Assembly: GCA_021234155.1 (NCBI GenBank)
Contig: JAJEKV010000002.1
Coordinates: 11,954,725 to 12,018,724, forward strand
DNA length: 64,000 bases
Reading direction: 5' to 3'
Source: Isoetes taiwanensis
Taxonomy: Eukaryota > Streptophyta > Lycopodiopsida > Isoetales > Isoetaceae
Positions 1 to 14,597 of this stretch are shown in pieces (the stretch's first letter is position 1; the number at the start of each line of letters is the position of its first letter). The notes under the pieces were generated by a model that worked only from the letters and a program-made list of their open reading frames with translations, did no database searches and had not been told where the DNA came from. The position numbers and the translations under genes are program-made.

Positions 1-609
1 TCGTTCTCGGTTGATTCTCCATGTTGTTGTTGCATAAAAGTGTCTACCAGTTTTCGAATGCTAGACCTAGCTGCATCCTTACTTCCCTCGATCTTTTGTG
101 ACATACACTTGCTCATTCCTCCACCGTTCTTGGCTGTAAATACATCCTCAAGCTGAGCATGAATCTCATTTGCCTGTTCTGCATACCCTGGTGGTGCAAC
201 ACAATCCGAGATGCTAGCTGCGGCCCTTATCAGATGCCTCTGCTTTACAGAATGAGCCGATTCTCCAATTCGTGGTACTATGCATGGAGCATCCATCTAT
301 GCTAGCAGCCATCTGTCGCTCCAAGAACAAAGGCGCTGTCTGAATGTTTCCAACAGCAGTAACCGGTAATTCCCACAGGGCCAATCTATATGTCTGTTTT
401 TCCGGTAGTCCGGACTGGTGCATGGCAGCCGTGTAACTTCCATGATTTGGCTTAGCTAAACTAGGAAGCAAGCTATTTTTAGCAGGAAAGAAAGTACCAG
501 CTGCAGATGCTGCTTGTATGGTGTTGGCACCCGCTAGACCAGAGTTATCTGAGCATCCATATGTACTAGCGGCCATCCTTTGCCATGATCGCAGACTAGC
601 AGCCATCAA
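1..609 (-). pseudogene. Unknown protein of the 3.85 kb unit, copy 1 (3' end off-window)
   Basis: The minus strand of the unit has one coding-like stretch of about 215 codons. The N-terminal part contains a block with ANTIQA, SLAKPNHGSYTAAMHQSG and EKQTYRLALWELP. The C-terminal part contains APPGYAEQANEIHAQLEDVF, GGGMSKCMSQK and ARSSIRKLVDTFMQQQ. A frame change separates the two parts around position 290. I recognise no domain. The C-terminal part is hydrophilic and helix-prone and could be a short coiled coil. The stop codon lies just beyond the left edge and is visible in the other copies at 3803 and 7680. Confidence 0.35.
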
Positions 610-806
610 TCACCAAGATCGCCGCTGCCATGATCGCCGGATCCAGATCCGGAAGTGCAACCCTAGAAGAAGGGTTTCTGCTACAGTGTTTTTCGACCTT
701 TTGTTCTCCCTTTTTCTTAATAATAAATAACATTTCACACATTTTTCCAATTGTGGGCAGATATTCACTTACTTGTTAGCCATTTTCCAATATAAGAACA
801 TGTTCT

Positions 807-2060
807 CCTTTACCATTTTCCCATGAGAAAACGTCTTTCATGGGTCTGCAACAATGCGCATGTGTCTGCATCCCATCATATCGTTGCCTCCATGCAACAA
901 TAAAACTCTATGTTTAAACATGACAATCATGCAAATTAAATTATAAAATAAGATGAATCCTGAGGTTTTGACAACACGCCGTCATTTCACCTGCTATTGA
1001 AGCATTTATCCATACCTCATTCTGTTCAGAGTATTGTCCGTTAAGCAACATGTGTAGCCTACATGTATTCCCTGTAAGTCCCATAAGATTAGTACTCAAC
1101 ATTAAAACTAAATGGGTGTCATCCCAAAACTTAGTTATGTATGCCACCCACTCCATATTTTTCTGAAACTTTGGACCAGAACCTGGCAGACTTAACTCTA
1201 CTTTATCCGATTATTATTTGGATATGGCAAAAGACCAAGTAAGCACTTGCCATTTTATCTGACCTCCAATATTGCAGTGGCCAGGTTGAGCCATGCTGCA
1301 GCTATTAGCCAATCCGATCAACTTAACTGTGGCATAATATTACTCGAATATGGCAAAAGGGAAAATAAACCATATGGGATATTTAAACCTTGTGGCTTTT
1401 TCCAGTATCCACATACTTACAGATTATACACTATTGTATGCCACATGGGCCACTAAATGATGCCTGATGTCTGTGCTGCACAAAAACATGTGAACCTGGT
1501 CTGTATATTGGGCAGAGGTTATTCTCCACCAGTTACTTGCCATAAACTCCATATTTTTCTGAACACGTGGACCAGTTAGTCTAAAATCTGAGCTGTAAAA
1601 CTTACACTTGGTCAACTCCATTAACACCTATACCATAAATGGTATGGTTTTGGTAAATCAGAAATCCTTTACCATTTTCCCATGAGAAAATGTCTTACAT
1701 AAATCTGCAACAACCTGCATGTGTCAGCTGCTCAAAATATCGTTGCCACCATACACCAATAAAATTTCATGTTTAAACATGCAAGTTAAATTATAAGCAA
1801 TGATGGATTTTAAGGTTTTGACATCATGCCACCATGGAAAATAAACCATGTGGGAAAACCATGTGTTTTTCTTCCGGTATCCATATACTTACTGTTTGTA
1901 CACCATTGTGGACCACACGGGCCACTTGCTGATGCCTACACTACACAAACACATGTGAACCTAGTGTTTATGCCAACTCCATATTTTTCTTAACTCGTGG
2001 ACCAGTTAGTCTAAAAACGAAGCGTTAAAGCTTATCCTAGGTCAAAACCATCTGTTAATT
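807..2060. repeat. Internal duplicated module (A-B-A'-B') of the 3.85 kb unit
   Basis: The 5' part of each unit contains a diverged direct duplication about 860 bp apart. The A segment starts at 807 and again at 1665 with CCATTTTCCCATGAGAAAA and runs to GGTTTTGACA. The B segment starts at 1353 and 1836 with GGAAAATAAACCAT and runs to CGTGGACCAGTTAGTCTAAA. The same arrangement recurs in copies 2 and 3. Short open frames on both strands here recur only because the DNA is repeated, and they show no coding character. Confidence 0.6.
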
Positions 2061-2062
2061 TG

Positions 2063-2079
2063 ATATATATATATATATA
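2063..2079. repeat. (AT)n between units 1 and 2
   Basis: Short pure AT dinucleotide tract exactly at the junction of two tandem units. It is 17 bp here, ~29 bp at the next junction and 143 bp at the third. Confidence 0.9.
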
Positions 2080-2133
2080 AGCTAACCCTACCTCCAACCG
2101 GAAGGCAAAGTAGAACCCTAGATAGCAATGGGA

Positions 2134-2166
2134 CAGGAGGATCCCTATGCTCTAGGGATCCCCCTG
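2134..2166. other. 3' terminal hairpin of the 3.85 kb unit (copy 2)
   Basis: An inverted repeat, CAGGAGGATCCCTA / TAGGGATCCCCCTG with a 5-base loop, lies about 55 bp inside the (AT)n end. Between the hairpin and the (AT)n, the minus strand reads GGTTGGAGGTAGGGTT. The RT element ends with the same order of hairpin, GGAGGTAGG box and (AT)n at 16758-16867. Confidence 0.6.
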
Positions 2167-3802
2167 CCAACTGTACTACAAATTAGCAAGACAAATGAGA
2201 AATACCTGTATGCCTTGAGTTCTCTTTGTGGAATTACAAGGTAGACCTTGAGTTCTGGAAATGCTCCCAATTTTTAATGACTTGTTGACAGCCGGTGGCA
2301 TAAGTGCTTTTCAGTGATATGCCCGAGGGCATGCTTTGTTTGGCCATAGGCCGTACTTTGGTAGTATAATCATGCTCAGATTGCATACTTATTTTTCCAA
2401 AAAAAAGAAATTGTTTCTACAAGTAGACATTACCTAGAATATGCTTGTCCCCAACGATCGTTCTTTTCTGCCACTCCTTGTTCTATCACAAGTTTTCTGT
2501 ACTCCATACTTGCTTCCATTTCATAAGACATAAGGCTCCGCTGTTCTTCATGTTGTATCCAGCATAACTGACATCTGTTTCTTGCCTTAAACATTATGCT
2601 AGTCATATCCGACCAATTGGCTAGCCATATCCATCCGATAGTTGAATGCTATGTCCATGACATCTTGCTAGAAACGTACAACAAACCGTTAGTTCTGAAT
2701 TGGATAAAAATCCTCTGATAAACAATGTAAACAAAGAATTACTTGGATCATATCCTTCCTACATTTTTTATTCTCATAAGACTACCAAGGCCCATGCCAG
2801 TTATACTGGCATCCTGAAATCACAGAATATATAAACTTGGCCTTAGCCTTATCCAAAAGACTTAGCCATTCCAGACCATGGGCCCTGGAACTTATCAGTC
2901 CCTAGACATAGTCTAGGGGAGCCTTGGAAGTCCTTTAACTAAACATTTTGTAAATGTCTTTATTCATTTTCCATATTGGCCATATTTTGTAAATGTCTTT
3001 TATTCATTTTCCATATTTTCTCGCATGAAACCTTTAAGAAACTTACCTAGAGTTCAATCCACTTACTATTTTCTGCAACAGCATAGTTTTAATGCGCTAA
3101 AAGCTAATACATAATCCAATGCAAATGCTAATCCAGTTTCAAGTGCTAATGCGCCATTCATGCGCTTCCAAAACTAATATACTATGCTATTAATGCAACA
3201 AAAACGAGCAATATTTTTTGCAAAATCATGGCCATGTAATTATCAGATCCATTCTTCCATTAATTTTCAGTAAAAGAACATATAGTTATGACTTTAAAAA
3301 GAACATAGAAATTCTTACTGTCATTCAAGTCTGCAAACTAAGATGTGGCCACTTCAAAAATTTGAGTCCCTTATGGCCATGCTATCACCAACCATAAGCT
3401 GGCGTGAAAATCACAAGTTTTTGAGTAATGTGTATTACCTCAAATGGTCAAGAACAGTTTATAGACTGCCACTCAAACAGAAGTCAGAAATGCAGATCAA
3501 TTGCCGTCAGCCCAAAGGGCGCACTTCTTTATGTAACACTGCTCCAAAACATCCAAAACCAAATGAAATTTGGAGATGCAAGATTGGTTACCTGTAACCA
3601 AACAGACCCATATTAGCAATAATCTCGGTAATAGGGAGAGGGTTAACAGGTAAGCAATAATCCTGCATGGCTCATCGCCCTTCACCAAATATATACTTCA
3701 AAATCAATTTACAAGAGTAAACAATACAACCCAGAAATAGAAATGCATTGTGGAAGCTGTCGTAATTTTCTCCTTGAATTCCAGCATTATTCAAATACTA
3801 AT

Positions 3803-4454
3803 TTACTCTAAGATAACCTGATCTAGTTGTAGCTCCAGATCAAAGTCGTTCTCGGTTGATTCTCCATGTTGTTGTTGCATAAAAGTGTCTACCAGTTTTC
3901 GAATGCTAGACCTAGCTGCATCCTTACTTCCCTCGATCTTTTGTGACATACACTTGCTCATTCCTCCACCGTTCTTGGCTGTAAATACATCCTCAAGCTG
4001 AGCATGAATCTCATTTTGCGATTACGCATACCCGGTGGTGCAACACAATCCAGAGATGCTAGCGCGGCCCTTATCGAGATGCCTCGCTTTTTTGAATGAG
4101 CGATTCTCCAATTGTGGTACTATGCATGGAGCATCCATCTATGCTAGCGACCATCGCCGCTCCAAGAACAAAGGTATTTGTCTGAATGTTTCCAACAAGC
4201 GATGAAGGTAATTCCCACAGGGCCAATCTATATGTCTGTTTTTCCGGTAGTCCGGACTGGTGCATGGCAGCCGTGTAACTTCCATGATTTGGCTTAGCTA
4301 AACTAGGAAGCAAGCTATTTTTAGCAGGAAAGAAAGTACGGTATTTGCAGATCTTTGCTTGTATGGTGTTGGCACCCGCTAGACCAGAGTTATCTGAGCA
4401 TCCATATGTACTAGCGGCCATCCTTTGCCATGATCGCAGACTAGCAGCCATCAA
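3803..4454 (-). pseudogene. Unknown protein of the 3.85 kb unit, copy 2
   Basis: Same reading frame as at 1-609, here with its natural end: the protein finishes ...DLELQLDQVILE and a TAA at 3803-3805. The copy is interrupted by frame changes around 4015-4200, exactly where copy 2 differs from copies 1 and 3 at CTG/CAG triplets. The breaks may therefore be sequence errors rather than real mutations. It lies a little past the middle of the unit when read on the minus strand. No homologue is recognised. Confidence 0.35.
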
Positions 4455-5905
4455 TCACCAAGATCGCCGCTGCCATGATCGCCGGATCCAGATCCGGAAG
4501 TGCAACCCTAGAAGAAGGGTTTCTGCTACAGTGTTTTTCGACCTTTTGTTCTCCCTTTTTCTTAATAATAAATAACATTTCACACATTTTTCCAATTGTG
4601 GGCAGATATTCACTTACTTGTTAGCCATTTTCCAATATAAGAACATGTTCTCCTTTACCATTTTCCCATGAGAAAACGTCTTTCATGGGTCTGCAACAAT
4701 GCGCATGTGTCTGCATCCCATCATATCGTTGCCTCCATGCAACAATAAAACTCTATGTTTAAACATGACAATCATGCAAATTAAATTATAAAATAAGATG
4801 AATCCTGAGGTTTTGACAACACGCCGTCATTTCACCTGCTATTGAAGCATTTATCCATACCTCATTCTGTTCAGAGTATTGTCCGTTAAGCAACATGTGT
4901 AGCCTACATGTATTCCTGTTAAGTCCCATAAGATTAGTACTCAACATTAAAACTAAATGGGTGTCATCCCAAAACTTAGTTATGTATGCCACCCACTCCA
5001 TATTTTTCTGAAACTTTGGACCAGAACCTGGCAGACTTAACTCTACTTTATCCGATTATTATTTGGATATGGCAAAAGACCAAGTAAGCACTTGCCATTT
5101 TATCTGACCTCCAATATTGCAGTGGCCAGGTTGAGCCATGCTGCAGCTATTAGCCAATCCGATCAACTTAACTGTGGCATAATATTACTCGAATATGGCA
5201 AAAGGGAAAATAAACCATATGGGATATTTAAACCTTGTGGCTTTTTCCAGTATCCACATACTTACAGATTATACACTATTGTATGCCACATGGGCCACTA
5301 AATGATGCCTGATGTCTGTGCTGCACAAAAACATGTGAACCTGGTCTGTATATTGGGCAGAGGTTATTCTCCACCAGTTACTTGCCATAAACTCCATATT
5401 TTTCTGAACACGTGGACCAGTTAGTCTAAAATCTGAGCTGTAAAACTTACACTTGGTCAACTCCATTAACACCTATACCATAAATGGTATGGTTTTGGTA
5501 AATCAGAAATCCTTTACCATTTTCCCATGAGAAAATGTCTTACATAAATCTGCAACAACCTCGCATGTGTGTTTGCTCAAAATATCGTTGCCACCATACA
5601 CCAATAAAATTTCATGTTTAAACATGCAAGTTAAATTATAAGCAATGATGGATTTTAAGGTTTTGACATCATGCCACCATGGAAAATAAACCATGTGGGA
5701 AAACCATGTGTTTTTCTTCCGGTATCCATATACTTACTGTTTGTACACCATTGTGGACCACACGGGCCACTTGCTGATGCCTACACTACACAAACACATG
5801 TGAACCTAGTGTTTATGCCAACTCCATATTTTTCTTAACTCGTGGACCAGTTAGTCTAAAAACTGAGCTGTAAAGCTTATCCTAGGTCAAATCCATCTGT
5901 TAATT

Positions 5906-5907
<2 letters not shown>

Positions 5908-5936
<29 letters not shown>
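5908..5936. repeat. (AT)n between units 2 and 3
   Basis: Pure AT dinucleotide tract of about 29 bp at the second unit junction. Confidence 0.9.
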
Positions 5937-5938
<2 letters not shown>

Positions 5939-5991
5939 CTAAACCCTACCTCCAACCGGAAGGCAAAGTAGAACCCTAGATAGCAATGGGA

Positions 5992-6024
5992 CAGGAGGAT
6001 CCCTATGCCCTAGGGATCCCCCTG
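5992..6024. other. 3' terminal hairpin of the 3.85 kb unit (copy 3)
   Basis: Same inverted repeat around GGATCCCTA / TAGGGATCC as at 2134-2166. The stem is preserved while a loop base differs (CTC versus CCC). Confidence 0.6.
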
Positions 6025-7679
6025 CCAACTGTACTACAAATTAGCAAGACAAATGAGAAGTACCTGTATGCCTTGAGTTCTCTTTGTGGAATTACATGGT
6101 GGACCTTGAGTTCTGGAAATGCTCCCAATTTTTAATGACTTGTTGACAGCCGGTGGCATAAGTGCTTTTCAGTGATATGCCCGAGGGCATGCTTTGTTTG
6201 GCCATAGGCCGTACTTTGGTAGTATAATCATGCTCAGATTGCATACTTACTTTTCCAAAAAAGAAATTGTTTCTACAAGTAGATATTACCTAGAATATGC
6301 TTGTCCCCAACGATCGTTCTTTTCTGCACTCCTTGTTCTATCACAAGTTTTCTGTACTCCATACTTGCTTGATTTCATAAGACATAAGGCTCCGCTGTAC
6401 TTCATGTTGTATCCAGCATAACTGACATCTGTTTCTTGCCTTAAACATTATGCTAGCCATATCCGACCAAATGGCTAGCCATATCCATCCGATAGTTGAA
6501 TGCTATGTCCATGACATCTTGCTAGAAACGTACAACAAACCGTTAGTTCTGAATTGGATAGAAATCCTCTGATAAACAATGTAAACAACGTAGATATAAA
6601 GAATTACTTGGATCATATCCTTCCTACATTTTTTATTCTCATAAGACTACCAAGGCCCATGCCAGTTATACTGGCATCCTGAAATCACAGAATATATAAA
6701 CTTGGCCTTAGCCTTATCCAAAAGACTTAGCCATTCCAGACCATGGGCCCTGGAACTTATCAGTCCCTAGACATAGTCTAGGGGAGCCTTGGAAGTCCTT
6801 TAACTAAACATTTTGTAAATGTCTTTTATTCATTTTCCATATTGGCCATATTTTGTAAATGTCTTTTATTCATTTTCCATATTTTCTCACATGAAACCTT
6901 TAAGAGACTTACCTAGAGTTCCATCCTCTTACTATTTTTCTGCAACAGCATAGTTTTAATGCGCTAAAAAGCTAATACATAATCCAATGCAAATGCTAAT
7001 CCGGGTTTTCAAAGCTTAATGCGCCATTCATGCGCGTCCAAAACTAATATACTATGCAATTAATGCAACAAAAACGAGCAATATTTTTTGCAAAATCATG
7101 GCCATGTAATTATCAGATCCATTCTTCCATTCTTCCATTAATTTTCAAGAAAAGAACATATAGTTATGCCTTTAAAAAGAACATAGAAATTCTTCTTGTC
7201 ATTCAGTCACAAACTAAGATGTGGCCACTTCAAAATTTGAGTCCCTTATGGCCATGCTATCACCAACCATAAGTCGGGCGTGAAAATCACAAGTTTTTGA
7301 GTAATGTGTATTACCTCAAATGGTCAAGAACAGTTTATAGACTGCCACTCAAACAGAAGTCAGAAATGCAGATCAATTGCCGTCAGCCCAAAGGGCGCAC
7401 TTCTTTATGTAACACTGCTCCAAAACATCCAAAACCAAATGAAATTTGGAGATGCAAGATTGGTTACCAGAACCAAACGCAGACCCATATTAGCAATAAT
7501 CTCGGTAATAGGGAGAGGGTTAACAGGTAAGCAATAATCCTGCATGGCTCATCGCCCTTCACCAAATATATACTTCAAAATCAATTTACAAGAGTAAACA
7601 ATACAACCCAGAAATAGAAATGCATTGTGGAAGTCGTGTAATTTTCTCCTTGAATTCCAAAGATTATTCAAATACTAAT

Positions 7680-8340
7680 TTACTCTAAGATAACCTGATC
7701 TAGTTGTAGCTCCGGATCAAAGTCGTTTCGGTTGATTCTCCATGTTGTTGTTGCATAAAAGTGTCTACCGTTTTGAATGCTAGACCTAGTTTTGCATCCT
7801 TACTTCCCTCGATCTTTTTGTGACATACACTTGCTCATTCCTCCACCGTTCTTGGCTGTAAATACATCCTCAAGCTGAGCATGAATCTCATTTGCCTGTT
7901 CTGCATACCCTGGTGGTGCAACACAATCCGAGATGCTAGCTGCGGCCCTTATCAGATGCCTCTGCTTTACAGAATGAGCCGATTCTCCAATTCGTGGTAC
8001 TATGCATGGAGCATCCATCTATGCTAGCGACCATCCGTCCGCTCCAAGAACAAAGGTGGTATGCGAATGTTTCCAACAGCGATGAAGGTAATTCCCACAG
8101 GGCCAATCTATATGTCTGTTTTTCCGGTAGTCCGGACTGGTGCATGGCAGCCGTGTAACTTCCATGATTTGGCTTAGCTAAACTAGGAAGCAAGCTATTT
8201 TAGCGGGGAAAGAAAGTACAGGTACAGCATCTTTGCTTGTATGGTGTTGGCACCGCTAGACCCGAGTTATCGAGCATCCATATGTACTAGCGGCCATCCT
8301 TTGCCATGATCGCAGACTCAGCGACCATCAATCACCAAGA
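7680..8340 (-). pseudogene. Unknown protein of the 3.85 kb unit, copy 3
   Basis: Third copy of the unit's reading frame, with its stop at 7680-7682. The block from IGESAHSVKQRH through GGGMSKCMSQK is preserved. Downstream, the stretch around 7725-7800 is shifted by one or two bases relative to copies 1 and 2, again at CAG/CTG sites. The amino-acid sequence is more similar between copies than random drift of a dead frame would suggest, but the copies are too young for this to be decisive. Confidence 0.35.
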
Positions 8341-9788
8341 TCGCATTTGCCATGATCGCCGGATCCGGATCAGGAGGAAGTGCAACCCTAGAAGAAGGGT
8401 TTCTGCTACAGTGTTTTTCGACCTTTTGTTCTCCCTTTTTCTTAATAATAAATAACATTTCACACATTTTTCCAATTGTGGGCAGATATTCACTTACTTG
8501 TTAGCCATTTTCCAATATAAGAACATGTTCTCCTTTACCATTTTCCCATGAGAAAACGTCTTTCATGGGTCTGCAACAATGCGCATGTGTCTGCATCCCA
8601 TCATATCGTTGCCTCCATGCAACAATAAAACTCTATGTTTAAACATGACAATCATGCAAATTAAATTATAAAATAAGATGAATCCTGAGGTTTTGACAAC
8701 ACGCCGTCATTTCACCTGCTATTGAAGCATTTATCCATACCTCATTCTGTTCAGAGTATTGTCCGTTAAGCAACATGTGTAGCCTACATGTATTCCCTGT
8801 AAGTCCCATAAGATTAGTACTCAACATTAAAACTAAATGGGTGTCATCCCAAAACTTAGTTATGTATGCCACCCACTCCATATTTTTCTGAAACTTTGGA
8901 CCAGAACCTGGCAGACTTAACTCTACTTTATCCGATTATTATTTGGATATGGCAAAAGACCAAGTAAGCACTTGCCATTTTATCTGACCTCCAATATTGC
9001 AGTGGCCAGGTTGAGCCATGCTGCAGCTATTAGCCAATCCGATCAACTTAACTGTGGCATAATATTACTCGAATATGGCAAAAGGGAAAATAAACCATAT
9101 GGGATATTTAAACCTTGTGGCTTTTTCCAGTATCCACATACTTACAGATTATACACTATTGTATGCCACATGGGCCACTAAATGATGCCTGATGTCTGTG
9201 CTGCACAAAAACATGTGAACTCGGTGCGTATATTGGGCGAGAGGTTATTCTCCACAGGTTACTTGCCATAAACTCCATATTTTCTCGAACACGTGGACCC
9301 GCTTAGTCTAAAATCCGAATTTTTGTAAAACTTACACTTGGTCAACTCCATTAACACCTATACCATAAATGGTATGGTTTTGGTAAATCGAATCCTTTAC
9401 CATTTTCCCATGAGAAAATGTCTTACATAAATGCAACAACCCGCATGTGTCGGTACCGCTCAAAATATCGTTGCCACCATACACCAATAAAATTTCATGT
9501 TTAAACATGCAAGTTAAATTATAAGCAATGATGGATTTTAAGGTTTTGACATCATGCCACCATGGAAAATAAACCATGTGGGAAAACCATGTGTTTTTCT
9601 TCCGGTATCCATATACTTACTGTTTGTACACCATTGTGGACCACACGGGCCACTTGCTGATGCCTACACTACACAAACACATGTGAACCTAGTGTTTATG
9701 CCAACTCCATATTTTTCTTAACTCGTGGACCAGTTAGTCTAAAAACTGAGCTGTAAAGCTTATCCTAGGTCAAATCCATCTGTTAATT

Positions 9789-12550
<2,762 letters not shown>

Positions 12551-12810
12551 TTCTGTGACTTCGTGGTACTGGTTCAACCAGTGCGGATCTTATGGGTGAT
12601 ACTAACATACAGTTTTGCATTCCCATAGATAAGTATTTCTTTGATAATAATCACCTGTACGATATTAACACTATTTAAGTATTTTATTTGGGCACTTTCT
12701 TACAGTATTGATAATCTAATTGGTCGAATTGGATATTTATCTAGGAAGCAGCTACAAATACTCTGAGTCGTGACTATACAGCAAGTAACAGTTTGGTTCC
12801 AACCCAAACT

Positions 12811-14370
12811 ATGTGGTGCAGCGAGCTGGTTACATATGGATACCAAGCCACGGGCAGACCTGCACCAAACATGGCAGTGCAAACTGTAATTGCATGTATT
12901 CTAAGGGAAGAGCTGCATAATTACATAATTGAGCTGGAAAGGGCAACAGCTAACAATGATCACTCGGCAATCAATCATATGGGAATGAGCAGTTTTCTCT
13001 CAATGGTAGCAAGTTTTGGAAAAGCTGGCTATGATATAGAAGCATGCAAAGGTCTGATATATCAGAAATATGAAAGACTTCCCTTAACACTTTTCAAGGC
13101 AACTGAACGAGAAACAGCTAATCTAAGGGTCTTTGTCAAAGTACTTACAGCACTGGAACGGGCTAATGGAGTCAAGTATACATTCCCAGCCAACAATAAC
13201 AGAAGAGTGAGAGCTCGGGCTAGCAATACTCAGGTGAAAATGGTTCCCAATACTATGGCAAGCAACTGCCTCTTTAGTGTGGACATGCTACCCGAGGAAT
13301 ACAAGAAAGCATTTAGTCCTAATTTGGATAAGGAGGACAGTGACAGCCTTGAAAATCCTGAAGACGAGGAGGACAAAGTACCAATTGCCATGCTTAACTT
13401 CTTTAACTGCGGTAGGTTCCCCATCATGACACAAAGGGAGGTTGAATCACATGGGGCACAATTCAAGCAAGCGCTTTGGAAAAGTAAGAACCTAGGAATA
13501 CTGGCCCCTATTAATCTGGAAGCCTGGAAAAAACTGGCTAGTATCAGCGAAGATGACCTTAAGAGAACCTGCAATGAAGTTGACAACTGTATCAGAAGCG
13601 TTGAAAGAATAGAAATCACTCTACCTTTTGCAGCCAAATGCTTGGGCCTGGAATGCAGCAACAGCAAAACAATAGTTATTGGACAGAAAAGCCATCAAGC
13701 AAGGATTGATGAGAGAAGACACGATTTCTATATCAAGAAAATGTGGAGGACTTTCTGTCCTTTCATTAAGTGCACTTGTGGAAAAATCGCTAAAGAAAAT
13801 GGAGATTGCCCTGATACAATTATATGGCTGGATCACGCAATATGGTTCCTTATGAATAATCTTCATATGGCATGGCCAATACACCCTACTGTTGTTAGAT
13901 TCGGTTTGTTCTGTTCAGTGCTGTCCACCAAGCCCTTACAGAATGCAATTGTTGCTCTGATTGGGTATCTCAGAGTTAGGGATATTCTGATAAAGATGAC
14001 TATTAAATATGCGGATGATCCCAACTGTGACCTGAACAAGGAATTTGGGGATACAAAATTGACTGATGTCCTTGAGAAGACAATTAAACCAATAAAGTTC
14101 TTGGAGAGTAAGCTGCAGGAGGCTGCAGGTAGTAGTCTTACAATAAGCAACAGGCGAAGAAATAGCGAACCTGTTAGTCCTGACAGTTCAATAATAATGC
14201 CACCCAGGGTATACGTACGACCTGATTCAGCTAACTCAAGGGCAGCATGCAACAATGACAGTGATGTCACTGATCTGGAAGATGAAAAAGGCAATGACAA
14301 CTCGGCGACAAGATATCATGGTGGCCCGAGTAGGGCATACAATATCCAACCCTGCAATCTTGATATATGA
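12811..14370 (+). CDS. ORF2 of the Penelope-like element (unknown function)
   Basis: This ORF encodes 519 residues from the ATG at 12811 (MWCSELVTYGYQ). It is intact, with coding-like composition and no stop over 1.5 kb. Visible features are a helix-rich N-terminal half, an acidic segment (DKEDSDSLENPEDEEDK) about residues 170-190, a small cysteine cluster (CPFIKCTCGK ... GDCP) about residues 315-335, and a charged, Ser-rich tail (RRRNSEPVSPDSS). The cysteines could bind zinc, but no known endonuclease, zinc-finger or capsid family is evident. It ends 227 bp before the RT start, consistent with a multi-ORF transcript. I see no GIY-YIG motif. Confidence 0.65.
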   Translation: MWCSELVTYGYQATGRPAPNMAVQTVIACILREELHNYIIELERATANNDHSAINHMGMSSFLSMVASFGKAGYDIEACKGLIYQKYERLPLTLFKATERETANLRVFVKVLTALERANGVKYTFPANNNRRVRARASNTQVKMVPNTMASNCLFSVDMLPEEYKKAFSPNLDKEDSDSLENPEDEEDKVPIAMLNFFNCGRFPIMTQREVESHGAQFKQALWKSKNLGILAPINLEAWKKLASISEDDLKRTCNEVDNCIRSVERIEITLPFAAKCLGLECSNSKTIVIGQKSHQARIDERRHDFYIKKMWRTFCPFIKCTCGKIAKENGDCPDTIIWLDHAIWFLMNNLHMAWPIHPTVVRFGLFCSVLSTKPLQNAIVALIGYLRVRDILIKMTIKYADDPNCDLNKEFGDTKLTDVLEKTIKPIKFLESKLQEAAGSSLTISNRRRNSEPVSPDSSIIMPPRVYVRPDSANSRAACNNDSDVTDLEDEKGNDNSATRYHGGPSRAYNIQPCNLDI

Positions 14371-14597
14371 AATGAAACAGGTATGTCAACTTGCACTTAC
14401 ATTTTTGCTGGTTTGTTAAACAGACATAGTATGTTACGTCCTTTGATAAATAGTACTGTATATCTATAGACATGTAAAGGGATGCATGGGGAAACTAAAA
14501 AACAAAGACACTGTTTCAATGCCTACTACGGCATTACGCGATTCATTGATTGACTCTGATCAACACTTACAAAAAATTACAGATTTATACTAGAACC

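Larger units (their letters stand above)
1..2062 (-). mobile_element. Tandem ~3.85 kb unit, copy 1 (partial, runs off the left edge)
   Basis: This is the leftmost copy of a unit repeated head to tail through position 9790. The order on the minus strand follows the direction of its one convincing reading frame and of its 3' hairpin. The copy begins next to the (AT)n at 2063-2079 and continues left beyond the window. It is nearly identical to the next two copies over long stretches. It encodes no reverse transcriptase or transposase that I can recognise, so it behaves like a non-autonomous element or large satellite. Its 3' terminal structure, seen in the complete copies, resembles that of the RT element at 9940-16850. 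Confidence 0.7.
2080..5907 (-). mobile_element. Tandem ~3.85 kb unit, copy 2 (complete)
   Basis: Complete unit between two (AT)n blocks. Read on the minus strand it starts after the (AT)n at 5908-5936. It then carries two diverged copies of an internal A-B module (5085-5900 and 4625-5080 region), a short coding region (4454-3803) and about 1.6 kb of AT-rich DNA. It ends in a GGGATCC hairpin (2166-2134), a GGAGGTAGG-like box and the next (AT)n. Copy 2 differs from copies 1 and 3 mainly at CTG/CAG triplets in short patches such as 4015-4200 and 5560-5580. I know of no family that this unit belongs to. Confidence 0.7.

Noticed and set aside
941-1627. Short ORFs of 60-85 codons recurring in all three 3.85 kb units on both strands
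   Set aside because: They recur because the DNA is repeated. They overlap on opposite strands, show no domain and follow no codon pattern.
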